Part shown: positions 34,447 to 43,700 of the stretch, in pieces
How positions within the stretch are numbered: position 1 is the first letter of the stretch
Layout: each line of letters begins with the position of its first letter
NCBI GenBank assembly: GCA_019637095.1
Contig: JAHBWG010000073.1
Span: forward strand, 1 to 50,675
Source of the DNA: Sandaracinaceae bacterium
GTDB taxonomy: Bacteria; Myxococcota_A; Polyangia; Polyangiales; Sandaracinaceae
Direction: 5' to 3'
DNA length: 50,675 nucleotides
The notes under the pieces: generated by a model
What the model was told of the DNA's origin: nothing
The model's input: only the letters and a program-made list of their open reading frames with translations
Databases searched by the model: none
Program-made: the position numbers and the translations under genes

Positions 34447-36372
34447 ATGTTCGAGCTCGGGCCTCACATCCCCACGCAGGCGGTCGCGGCGCAGGCGCGC
34501 ACGGTCGGCGAGATGCTCTGGCTGCGCGCGGCGCGCAGCGCGACGCGGCCGGCCCTCTACCACAAGGAGGACGGACGCTGGCGCGAGACGACCTGGGCCC
34601 AGATGTACGAAGCGGCCGCGCGCGTCGCGCACGGGCTCCGGGCGCTCGGGCTCTCGCCGGGCGATCGCGTCGGCGTGCTCGGCCCCACGCAGCCGCCGTG
34701 GGCGATCTACGACTTCGGCGCGCACGTCGCCGGGATGGTCAGCTTCGGCATCTACGCGAAGCAGTCCGTCGAGCAGGTGCGCTACCTGCTCGGTCACAGC
34801 GAGGCGAAGGTCCTCTTCGTCGCGGAGCCCGAGGAGCTCGAGGTCGTGCTCGAGGCGGCGCGCGGCCTCGAGGGCCTCGTCGCGATCGTGCCGTGGACCG
34901 AGGCGGTCCATCGCGACTTCGCGGGGCGCGATCCGCGCATCGTCTCGCCCGCGCGCTTCTGCGGCGAGCGGCTCACCGAGGCCGAGGTCGAGGCGATCCA
35001 GACCGCGATCGATCCCGACGACACGGCGATCTTCATCTACACCTCGGGCACGACCGGGCCCCCGAAGGGCGCGATGATCTCGCACCGCAACATCCTCTCC
35101 TTGCTCGCGGCGGCGGTCGAGGTGTCGCCCTGGTACCAGAGCGACATCTCGCTCCACTTCCTGCCGATGGCGCACGCGGCCGAGCGCGTGCTCGGCTTCT
35201 ACGGGCGCGTCAACAACGGCATCCCGGGCGCCTACGCGACGAGCACCGCGACCGTGCTCCAGGACCTGCTCGAGGTCCGCCCGACGGTGTTCGGCTCGGT
35301 GCCGCGCATCTTCGAGAAGGCGTTCGCCAAGATCCACTCGGAGGTCGAGAAGAAGCCGGCCCCCGTGCGGCGCCTCTTCGCCTGGGCGGACGCCGTCGGC
35401 CGCGAGCGCGCCGAGCGCGTGGTGCGCGGGCGCCCGATCCCGCCGCTGCTCGCGCTGCGCTACCGCGTCGCCGAGCGGCTCGTGTTCGAGCGGCTGCGCG
35501 CGGTGTTCGGTGGGCGCGTGCGCGCGATGATCACGGGCGCCGCGCCGACCGCGCCGGAGATCCTCCGCTTCTTCTGGGGCGCGGGCCTGCCGATCTACGA
35601 GGCGTACGGGATGACCGAGTCCACCGTGATCACGCACATCAACCGCGAGAGCGCGGCGAAGCTCGGGACCGTCGGGCGCGTGATCCCGCCGACCCAGTGC
35701 AAGATCGCCGAGGACGGGGAGATCCTCGTGAAGGGCCCGTGGGTGTTCCGCGGCTACTACAAGAACGAGGCGGCGACGGTGGAGACGGTGAAGGACGGCT
35801 GGCTCCACACCGGTGACATCGGCGAGATCGACGAGGACGGCTTCTTGCGGATCACCGATCGCAAGAAGCACCTGATCATCACGGCCGGCGGCAAGAACCT
35901 CGCGCCCGCGAACATCGAGCGCGCGCTCAAGGGCGAGGACCCGCTGATCTCGCAGGTGCACGCGCACGGCGATCGGCGCCCGTTCGTGAGCGCGATCGTG
36001 ACGCCGGCGCCGCTCGAGACGCTCGAGTGGGGCAAGGAGCGCGGCATGGTCACGGACGCCGAGATCGCCGAGCGCACGCGCGAGCTGATGGAGAACCCGG
36101 CCGGCCGCTCGGAGGCGCTCAACGCGTCGATGGTGAAGATCGTCGCGCACCCCGACTACCAGGCGCGCGTGCGCGCGGCGGTGCGGCGCGGCAACGCGCA
36201 GCTCGCTCACGTCGAGCAGGTGCGCAAGTTCATCCTGCTCGAGCGCGACTTCTCGCAAGAGGAGGACGAGCTGACGCCGACGCTCAAGCTCAAGCGCAAG
36301 GAGATCGAGGCGAAGATGGCGCCGCTCTTCGATCGGCTCTACGCGGACGACGGCTTCGGCCTGACCCCCTGA
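34447..36372 (+). CDS. Long-chain acyl-CoA synthetase (AMP-forming)
   Basis: 641 residues, typical for long-chain fatty acid-CoA ligases. The enzyme activates fatty acids with ATP to acyl-AMP and then to acyl-CoA, for beta-oxidation or lipid synthesis. The AMP-binding motif YTSGTTGPPKGAMISHRN starts at residue 198. Later motifs are AYGMTEST, the Tyr/Gly-rich GYYKN, DGWLHTGDIGEIDEDGF, ITDRKKHLII and GGKNLAPANIE. The domain is complete, and no signal or membrane segment is seen. It converges with the sigma factor gene 10 bp beyond its stop. No other fatty acid genes lie in the window. Confidence 0.93.
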   Translation: MFELGPHIPTQAVAAQARTVGEMLWLRAARSATRPALYHKEDGRWRETTWAQMYEAAARVAHGLRALGLSPGDRVGVLGPTQPPWAIYDFGAHVAGMVSFGIYAKQSVEQVRYLLGHSEAKVLFVAEPEELEVVLEAARGLEGLVAIVPWTEAVHRDFAGRDPRIVSPARFCGERLTEAEVEAIQTAIDPDDTAIFIYTSGTTGPPKGAMISHRNILSLLAAAVEVSPWYQSDISLHFLPMAHAAERVLGFYGRVNNGIPGAYATSTATVLQDLLEVRPTVFGSVPRIFEKAFAKIHSEVEKKPAPVRRLFAWADAVGRERAERVVRGRPIPPLLALRYRVAERLVFERLRAVFGGRVRAMITGAAPTAPEILRFFWGAGLPIYEAYGMTESTVITHINRESAAKLGTVGRVIPPTQCKIAEDGEILVKGPWVFRGYYKNEAATVETVKDGWLHTGDIGEIDEDGFLRITDRKKHLIITAGGKNLAPANIERALKGEDPLISQVHAHGDRRPFVSAIVTPAPLETLEWGKERGMVTDAEIAERTRELMENPAGRSEALNASMVKIVAHPDYQARVRAAVRRGNAQLAHVEQVRKFILLERDFSQEEDELTPTLKLKRKEIEAKMAPLFDRLYADDGFGLTP

Positions 36373-36382
36373 CGAGGCGTGC

Positions 36383-37027
36383 TCAGGCGGCGAGGACCTG
36401 GTGGAGCTGCCGGACGGCCGCCGTCTGGATCTGACAGACCCGCGCCGCGCTCACCCCGAGGCGCTCGCCGATCTCGCCGAGCGAGGCGCCCTCGAACAGG
36501 CGCGCCTCGAGGGTGAGCTTCGCCGGGCCGGGGAGGGTGTCGAGCAGCGAACGGAGCCTCGCGCGCTGTCGGCTCTCGTGCGCCGCCTCGTCGGGCGCGA
36601 TCGCCGCTGCGTCCGCGAGCTGCACCGCCGGCTCGCGCGGGCCGCACGCGTCGATCGAGACGACGTGGCGGGCGCCGATCGCCCGGCACCGCTCGACCTC
36701 CTCGGGCGCGAGGTCGTCGCCCTCGCGCGCGAGCAGCCGCATCTCGCCGCGCGTCCGGGGATCGAGGCGGCGGATCGCGTCGATCATGCGCTGGCGCACG
36801 CGGACCCGCACCCACGTCGACTCCGGCACACCGTAGCCCTCGAACGTCGCGAGCGCGTCGAGCACCGCGATCCGGCCCTCGGCCACGAGGTCCTCGTGGT
36901 CGAGCCCGCGGCCGGCGCGCGCCAGCGGCTCGAGCCGCCGGGCGAGCCCGCGCACGAGCGGCTCGTACTTGGTCAGCGCCGCCTTCGCCTCGCCTTCGCT
37001 CCACGGGGTGTTCGTGTGCTCGCTCAT
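36383..37027 (-). CDS. FliA-like alternative sigma factor
   Basis: 214 residues. Region 2 is at about 20-100 (YEPLVRGLARRLEPLA, DHEDLVAEGRIAVLDALATFE, TWVRVRVRQRMIDAIRRLD) and region 4 at about 155-212 (LPGPAKLTLEARLFEGASLGEIG..., GVSAARVCQIQTAAVRQL). The order and the R-x-R-x-R-MIDAxR segment resemble sigma-28/FliA/WhiG-type factors, with a short, poorly conserved region 3. It should direct RNA polymerase to a special promoter set. No anti-sigma factor or flagellar gene is near. A GGAGGGA ribosome site precedes the ATG, and a sigma-54-like element lies just upstream. It is divergent from the c-di-GMP protein at 37267. Confidence 0.86.
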   Translation of the reverse strand: MSEHTNTPWSEGEAKAALTKYEPLVRGLARRLEPLARAGRGLDHEDLVAEGRIAVLDALATFEGYGVPESTWVRVRVRQRMIDAIRRLDPRTRGEMRLLAREGDDLAPEEVERCRAIGARHVVSIDACGPREPAVQLADAAAIAPDEAAHESRQRARLRSLLDTLPGPAKLTLEARLFEGASLGEIGERLGVSAARVCQIQTAAVRQLHQVLAA

Positions 37028-37051
37028 CGGTCCCTCCGCGGTCGGCCTCTC

Positions 37052-37066
37052 GCAGCGCGCGTGCCA
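37052..37066 (-). promoter_or_regulatory. Sigma-54-like -24/-12 element upstream of sigma factor
   Basis: On the minus strand TGGCAC-GCGCG-CTGC fits TGGCAC-N5-TTGC with one mismatch. The -12 element ends 24 nt before ATG 37027, leaving a short leader that contains the GGAGGGA ribosome site. Confidence 0.45.
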
Positions 37067-37130
37067 CGCTCGTCACGCCCCGCGGCGCCTGCCGTCGCGT
37101 GGACGCGCCCCCCCGCGGTGGTGCATCCGT

Positions 37131-37142
37131 CCACTCGAGTGG
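37131..37142. promoter_or_regulatory. 12-bp palindrome in divergent gap
   Basis: CCACTCGAGTGG is a perfect palindrome midway between the sigma factor and the c-di-GMP protein genes. It may be an operator for a dimeric regulator. No second copy was noticed. Confidence 0.35.
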
Positions 37143-37266
37143 CGGCTCCGGACACTCGGCGCGGCCGTCGCTGCCCGTCGAGGGCCGCAGCGACGCGCGG
37201 CGCGCGCCGGCACGCCTCCTGCGATGAGCCGGCGCGACGCTCCACCCACTGCGACCGAGGTCACCG

Positions 37267-39633
37267 ATGTTCGCTCAAGCGCTCCCTCCGCCCCCGTCCG
37301 CTGGCTCGTTCGAGTCCAGCGCCCCCCCTGCGGCCGCCACCGATGGCGTCCTCTTCGTCGCCCGGTTCGGGCTCGAGGAGCGCCGGCGCTTCGAGCGCGC
37401 GTGCCGGCGCGCCGGCCACCGCGCGATCGTCGTCGGCGCCGCGAGCGTCTGCCGCGAGCTGCTCGAGTCCGACGGCATCGCGCCCGCGTGCGTGTTCGTC
37501 GACCCCGAGCTCGGCGGCGCGCGCGAGCTCGTCGCGTGGATCCGCGGGGCGCCGCGGTGGTGCGCGCTCTCGGTGATCGCGCTCGTGCCTCACCCGGCGG
37601 AGGGAGCCTACGTCCACGCGCACGCGCTCGGGGTCGACGACGTGACGCTGCGCTCCGACCTCGGGACGATCACGCGGCGGCTCGGCGCGCTCGACGGCCG
37701 GCCGGCGCGCCCCTCGGCGCCGACGCGGGGTCGGGCGTTCGTCGCCCACCCGGACGGGGAGCGCCGCCGCGTCGTCGGGCGCGTCCTGCACCAGGCGGGC
37801 TTCGAGGTAGCGTTCGCCAGCGACGCCGCCGACCTCCTGCGAGGCGTCGAGGCGTGCGCGGACACGGCGCTCGTCGCGATCGCCGAGGAGCTCGCGCGCC
37901 CCGGGTCGGCCCTGGTCGGCGAGGTGCGCGGCGTCGCGGGCAAGGCCGACCTCCCGGTCGTGATCCTCGACATCGAGTCGGGGACCGAGCACGCGGGCGG
38001 CACGCTCGGTCGCCTCGGCGTCGTGGCCGACGCGGCCGCGCCCGACAACCTCCTGTTCGTCGTCAACGAGCTCGGCGCCCACGCCTCCGCCGAGCAGCGC
38101 GCCTCGCAGCGCCTGCTCTACTCCACGCTCTGCGCCTTCCGCCGCGCCCACGAGGTGAGCCCCGAGTTCGGGCTCACCTACAACATCAGCCGCGACGGCA
38201 TCTACGTGCGTACGATCGATCCTCCCGCGATCGGGACGAGCGTCTGGCTGGAGCTGCGCCCTCCCGGGACGACGGCGATCGTGCACCTGCGCGCGCAGGT
38301 CGTCTGGACGCGTCGTGCGGCGGACCGAGGGCACGCGACCGTGCCGTCCGGCTTCGCCGTGCAGGTCATCGAGGCCGAGTGTCCGCCCGCCGACCTCGAG
38401 CGCTACCGCGCCGCGTACCACGCCTTCCGCGAGGAGCCGCGACCCTACGTGGTCGAGCCCACCGCCGAAGCGCCGTCGACGCGGCCGAGCAGCCCGAGCG
38501 GGCTGCCGCGGATCCTCGTCGCCGACGACGACGAGCGCACCCTCGGCGTCTACCGGCGCCTCTTGGCGGGCCGCTACGAGATCGTGACGGCGAGCGATGG
38601 CGTCGACGCGATCGCCAAGTTCTCGCGCGGCCGCTTCGACGTGGTCCTGACCGACATCGGCATGCCGGGCGCCAATGGGCTCGAGGTGCTCCGGAGGGTC
38701 CACGATCTGCGTCCGGCGGTGCCCGTCATCATGGCGACGGGCGCACCGACGATCGACTCCGCGATCGAGGCGGTCGAGCACGGCGCGTTCCGGTACCTCA
38801 CCAAGCCGTTCGACGCCGAGACCCTGGAGCGGACCCTCGAGCGCGCGGTCCAGATCGGCCGGCTCGCGCGGCTCAAGCAGGACGCGCTGCACCTGCACTC
38901 GGACTCGCTCGGCCGGCCGACCGCCGCCGAGGAGCGCGAGGCGTTCGAGCGGGCCATCGATGGCGTGTACGTCGTCTACCAGCCGATCGTCTCGCTGCGT
39001 GACCGCAACGTCTTCGGCTACGAGGCGCTGGTCCGCTCGACGGAGCCGACGCTGCCGCACCCGGGCGCGCTCTTCGCCGCGGCCGAGCGGCTCGGCGAGC
39101 TCGACACCCTCGGTCGCGCCATCCGCGCGTGCGCGATCGCTCCGTTCGCGGACCGCGCAGACCGGCTCCTCTTGAACCTCCACCCGCGCGATCTCCTCGA
39201 CGACGAGCTCTTCGACACCACCTCACCGCTCGCCGACATCGCGCACCGCGTGACGCTCGAGATCACCGAGCGGGCCTCGCTCGAGGGGATCCCGAACAGC
39301 GTCCGGCGCATCGCCGATCTGCGCGCGATGGGGTTCACGATCGCGGTCGACGACATCGGAGCGGGGTACGCGGGGCTCACGAGCTTCGCGCAGCTCGAGC
39401 CCGACGTCGCCAAGCTCGACATGTCCCTCGTGCGCGACATCCACCGCGTCCCCACCAAGCAGCGGCTCGTGCGCTCGTTCGCCGAGGTGTGTGACGACCT
39501 CGGCATCGTGCTCGTGTGTGAAGGCGTCGAGACCGAGGAGGAGCGCGACTGCCTCGTCGAGCTGGGGTGCGACGTGCTCCAAGGCTACCTCTTCGCGCGC
39601 CCCGACCGGGCCCTGATCGTGCCCGAGCTCTGA
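37267..39633 (+). CDS. REC-like/REC-like/PilZ/REC/EAL c-di-GMP phosphodiesterase
   Basis: 788 residues. Two degenerate receiver-like domains come first (about 27-140 and 155-270). A PilZ domain follows (about 275-372) with c-di-GMP motifs RASQR (278-282) and NISRDG (306-311). Next is a canonical receiver (415-535: ILVADDDE, phospho-Asp463, Lys in TKPF). Last is an EAL domain (560-788) with EAL (586-588), Asn637, Glu665, DD (695-696), Lys716, Glu752 and Gln772, all residues expected for cleavage of c-di-GMP to pGpG. It may be a phosphodiesterase tuned by both phosphorylation and c-di-GMP binding. It is divergent from the sigma factor, and a GAGG lies near the ATG. Confidence 0.92.
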   Translation: MFAQALPPPPSAGSFESSAPPAAATDGVLFVARFGLEERRRFERACRRAGHRAIVVGAASVCRELLESDGIAPACVFVDPELGGARELVAWIRGAPRWCALSVIALVPHPAEGAYVHAHALGVDDVTLRSDLGTITRRLGALDGRPARPSAPTRGRAFVAHPDGERRRVVGRVLHQAGFEVAFASDAADLLRGVEACADTALVAIAEELARPGSALVGEVRGVAGKADLPVVILDIESGTEHAGGTLGRLGVVADAAAPDNLLFVVNELGAHASAEQRASQRLLYSTLCAFRRAHEVSPEFGLTYNISRDGIYVRTIDPPAIGTSVWLELRPPGTTAIVHLRAQVVWTRRAADRGHATVPSGFAVQVIEAECPPADLERYRAAYHAFREEPRPYVVEPTAEAPSTRPSSPSGLPRILVADDDERTLGVYRRLLAGRYEIVTASDGVDAIAKFSRGRFDVVLTDIGMPGANGLEVLRRVHDLRPAVPVIMATGAPTIDSAIEAVEHGAFRYLTKPFDAETLERTLERAVQIGRLARLKQDALHLHSDSLGRPTAAEEREAFERAIDGVYVVYQPIVSLRDRNVFGYEALVRSTEPTLPHPGALFAAAERLGELDTLGRAIRACAIAPFADRADRLLLNLHPRDLLDDELFDTTSPLADIAHRVTLEITERASLEGIPNSVRRIADLRAMGFTIAVDDIGAGYAGLTSFAQLEPDVAKLDMSLVRDIHRVPTKQRLVRSFAEVCDDLGIVLVCEGVETEEERDCLVELGCDVLQGYLFARPDRALIVPEL

Positions 39634-39744
39634 TGGCGCGCCGAGGCCCTCTGCGCGGGATGTAGGGGGCTCGGGGTTGCAATCGGCGCCGTGAGCGGGT
39701 TCACTCGTCGTTCGAGCCCGCGGGAGTACGCGAGAGGAGTTCGG

Positions 39745-42147
39745 GTGGACGTGTTCCGATCGCCGGTGCCGAGCAGTGAGCCTCCGGACGGCGTGCTCGA
39801 CCACCTCCTCGAGGGCTTCCAGGTCATCGGGCGAGACTACCGCTACCTCTACGTGAACGAGGCGGTCGCGCGGCAGGGGAAGAGCACGCGGGCGCACCTC
39901 CTCGGTCGCACGATGCACGAGTGCTACCCAGGCATCGACGCGACCCCGATGTTCGCGGTCCTCTCTGGGGTGATGGAGACGCGCGCGGCCGCCGCGATGG
40001 AGAACGAGTTCACGTTCCCCGACGGCACGCGAGGATGGTTCGAGCTCCGCTTCGAGCCGGTGCCCGAGGGGGTCGTCATCCTCTCGGTCGACATCACCGA
40101 GCGCAAGCTGACCGAGGAGCGGTTGCGACGCTCGATGCGGGCGCTCGCCACCCTCAGCCGGTGCAATCGGACGCTGGTGCACGCCGGCGACGAGAGCGCG
40201 TTCCGCCGCGACCTGTGCGAGCTCCTCGTCGAGACCGGCGGCTATCCCCTCGCGGGGATCTTCGGGTCCAGTGGCGACGGCGCGCTCGCGCTCCTCGAGC
40301 GCGCAGGAGAGCCGGCGGTGCACCTCGCCTCGGAGCGCGCCGCCGAGCTCGCGCGCGACGCGTCGGTCAGCTCGCGCGAGGTCATCGCGCACGCCTCGAG
40401 CGGCGAGCCGGGGCCGCGCTCGCTCATCGCGCTCCCGGTCGGCGCCTGCGCACGTCACGGCGTGCTCGTCGTCGCGGCGTCCGAGCCCGAGGCGTTCGAC
40501 GGCGACGAGGCAGACCTCCTCACGGAGGTCGCGCTCGACCTCGCGCACGGCATCGAGACGCTGCGCGACCGGCGGCGCCTCGAGCGCTCGATGGAGGAGC
40601 TCGCGCGGCTCGAGGCGCGCAGCCGCGCCATCTTCGACCACCTGCCGATCCCGGCGTACGTCTTCCGGCGCGACGGTGAGCGGTTCGTGCTCGACGAGCT
40701 GAACCAGGCGGCGCTCGACCTCGTCGCCGACCCCGAGACCGCCTTGCGAGGGCGTGGGCCCGAGGAGGTCGCCGAGGGCGTGCCGCACGCGAGCGACGAT
40801 CTCGTCCACGCCGCGCTGTCCCGCGCGGTCGTGCGCCGCGAGCTCGACTGCCGGCTCCCGGGCACCACGCGCACGCGGCGCGTCGCGCTCACGTACGGCC
40901 GCGTCCCGCCGGACCGGGTGATCTTGCACGCCCGCGACGTGACCGATCAGCGGCGCACCGAGGCGCAGCTCGCGGGCGCGCAGCGGCTCGACGCGATCGG
41001 GCGGCTCGCCGGCGGCGCGGCGCACGACTTCAACAACCTGCTGAGCGTCATCCTCACCTACGCCGAGCTCGCGGCGGAGCCGCTGCCGGCGAGCAGCCCG
41101 ATCCGCGAGGACCTCGAGCAGATCCACGCCGCCGCGCAGCGCGCCGCGACGCTCACGCGCGGGCTCCTCGCGTTCAGCCGGCGCCAGATCCTGGAGCCGC
41201 GCGTCGTCCACCTCGACGAGGTGATCGACGGCATCGTACCGATGCTCCGGCGGCTGCTCCGCGAGGACATCGACGTGCGAGTCCACCCGTGCCGCGCGCT
41301 CGGCCACGTGATGGCGGATCCCGGGCAGATCGAGCAGGTGATCATGAACCTCGCCGTGAACGCCCGCGACGCGATGCCGCTCGGCGGGTCGCTGACGATC
41401 GAGACGGCGAACGCCGAGCTCGACGAGGACTACGCGGCGCGGCACGTCGGCGTCCAGCCGGGGCGCTACGTCTGCGTGGCGGTCACGGACACCGGCGTCG
41501 GGATGGACGCCGCGACGTGCGAGCGCATCTTCGAACCGTTCTTCACGACCAAGGAGATCGGGCAGGGGACGGGGCTCGGGCTCGCCGTCGTGTTCGGGAT
41601 CGTCAAGCAGAGCGGCGGCAACATCTGGGTCTACAGCGAGCCCGGTCGCGGGACGACCTTCAAGGTCTACCTCCCGCGGGTCGACGAGGCGCTCGAGCCG
41701 GCGTCGGCGCAGGCGCCCCGACCTGCGCTGCGGGGGGGCGAGACGATCCTCCTGGTCGAGGACGAGCCCGCGGTGCGCCGCGCGGCCGAGCGCATCCTTC
41801 GCGCGGCCGGCTATCGGGTGCTCGTCGCGGGCGGCGGCGCCGAGGCGCTCGCGCTCGCGTCGGCGGAGCCGGGCGAGATCCACCTGCTGCTCACCGACGT
41901 CGTGATGCCGGAGATGAGCGGCGGTGAGCTCGCGACGCGCTTCGGTCGGGCGCGACCGAGCGCGCGCGTGCTTTACTCGTCGGGCTACACGGACAACGCG
42001 ATCGTCCATCACGGCGTGCTCGACCCCGGCAAGGAGTTCCTCGCGAAGCCGTTCTCCGCGGTTGAGCTCACCCGCAAGGTGCGCGCGGTGCTCGACGGCG
42101 AGACGGGCGACGGCTCGTCGGGAGCGCGCGGGGGGGGCGAGCCTTGA
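39745..42147 (+). CDS. Hybrid sensor histidine kinase (PAS-GAF-PAS-HisKA-HATPase-REC)
   Basis: 800 residues from GTG 39745, chosen for the AGGAG 5 nt upstream; an in-frame GTG at 39691 would add 18 residues. A first PAS domain (about 15-125, with YLYVNEAVARQGKS, ILSVDITERKLTE) is followed by a GAF-like domain (about 140-285) and a second PAS (about 300-410). The phosphoacceptor helix has GRLAGGAAHDFNNLLS with His427. ATPase motifs are IMNLAVNARDAMP, DTGVGM and GTGLGLAVVFGIVKQ. A receiver ends the protein (LLVEDEPA, Asp in LLTDVVMPEMSG, Lys in AKPF). There is no membrane segment. The sigma-54 activator 50 nt downstream is its likely partner. Confidence 0.93.
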   Translation: MDVFRSPVPSSEPPDGVLDHLLEGFQVIGRDYRYLYVNEAVARQGKSTRAHLLGRTMHECYPGIDATPMFAVLSGVMETRAAAAMENEFTFPDGTRGWFELRFEPVPEGVVILSVDITERKLTEERLRRSMRALATLSRCNRTLVHAGDESAFRRDLCELLVETGGYPLAGIFGSSGDGALALLERAGEPAVHLASERAAELARDASVSSREVIAHASSGEPGPRSLIALPVGACARHGVLVVAASEPEAFDGDEADLLTEVALDLAHGIETLRDRRRLERSMEELARLEARSRAIFDHLPIPAYVFRRDGERFVLDELNQAALDLVADPETALRGRGPEEVAEGVPHASDDLVHAALSRAVVRRELDCRLPGTTRTRRVALTYGRVPPDRVILHARDVTDQRRTEAQLAGAQRLDAIGRLAGGAAHDFNNLLSVILTYAELAAEPLPASSPIREDLEQIHAAAQRAATLTRGLLAFSRRQILEPRVVHLDEVIDGIVPMLRRLLREDIDVRVHPCRALGHVMADPGQIEQVIMNLAVNARDAMPLGGSLTIETANAELDEDYAARHVGVQPGRYVCVAVTDTGVGMDAATCERIFEPFFTTKEIGQGTGLGLAVVFGIVKQSGGNIWVYSEPGRGTTFKVYLPRVDEALEPASAQAPRPALRGGETILLVEDEPAVRRAAERILRAAGYRVLVAGGGAEALALASAEPGEIHLLLTDVVMPEMSGGELATRFGRARPSARVLYSSGYTDNAIVHHGVLDPGKEFLAKPFSAVELTRKVRAVLDGETGDGSSGARGGGEP

Positions 42148-42183
42148 AGGAACGTCGTGCGCCCGTCCGCGCGCGCGAGCGGC

Positions 42184-42189
42184 TACGCT
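42184..42189 (+). promoter_or_regulatory. -10-like hexamer TACGCT, 8 nt from ATG 42198
   Basis: TACGCT lies in the 50-nt gap between kinase and activator and could give the activator a separate transcript. Confidence 0.4.
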
Positions 42190-42197
42190 GAAGCGCC

Positions 42198-43568
<1,371 letters not shown>

Positions 43569-43580
43569 CGCGCGCCGCGC

Positions 43581-43601
43581 GGGTGGTCGGAACGACCACC
43601 C
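43581..43601 (+). terminator. 9-bp perfect stem-loop
   Basis: GGGTGGTCG and CGACCACCC pair around GAA, 13 nt after the activator stop. There is no T-run. Confidence 0.45.
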
Positions 43602-43700
43602 CCGTTGGTCGCTCGTTCCTCTCGAGGCGCGCGAGGGCACGCGACGCGTGCGCGCTGCGCGCTCCAGCGCGCTGGTACGCGCGATGCGGAGGAGCTCCGC

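Noticed and set aside
39223-42012. 929-residue minus-strand open frame opposite the c-di-GMP and kinase genes
   Set aside because: It is Arg/Ala/Glu/Asp-rich with no domain and lies antisense to clearly recognisable PAS, HisKA, HATPase and EAL sequence; long antisense frames are expected at this GC content.
43673-43687. Sigma-54-like TGGTAC-GCGCG-ATGC before the metzincin gene
   Set aside because: Two mismatches, and a start 12 nt on would lie downstream of the strong GGAGGAG ribosome site that fits the ATG.
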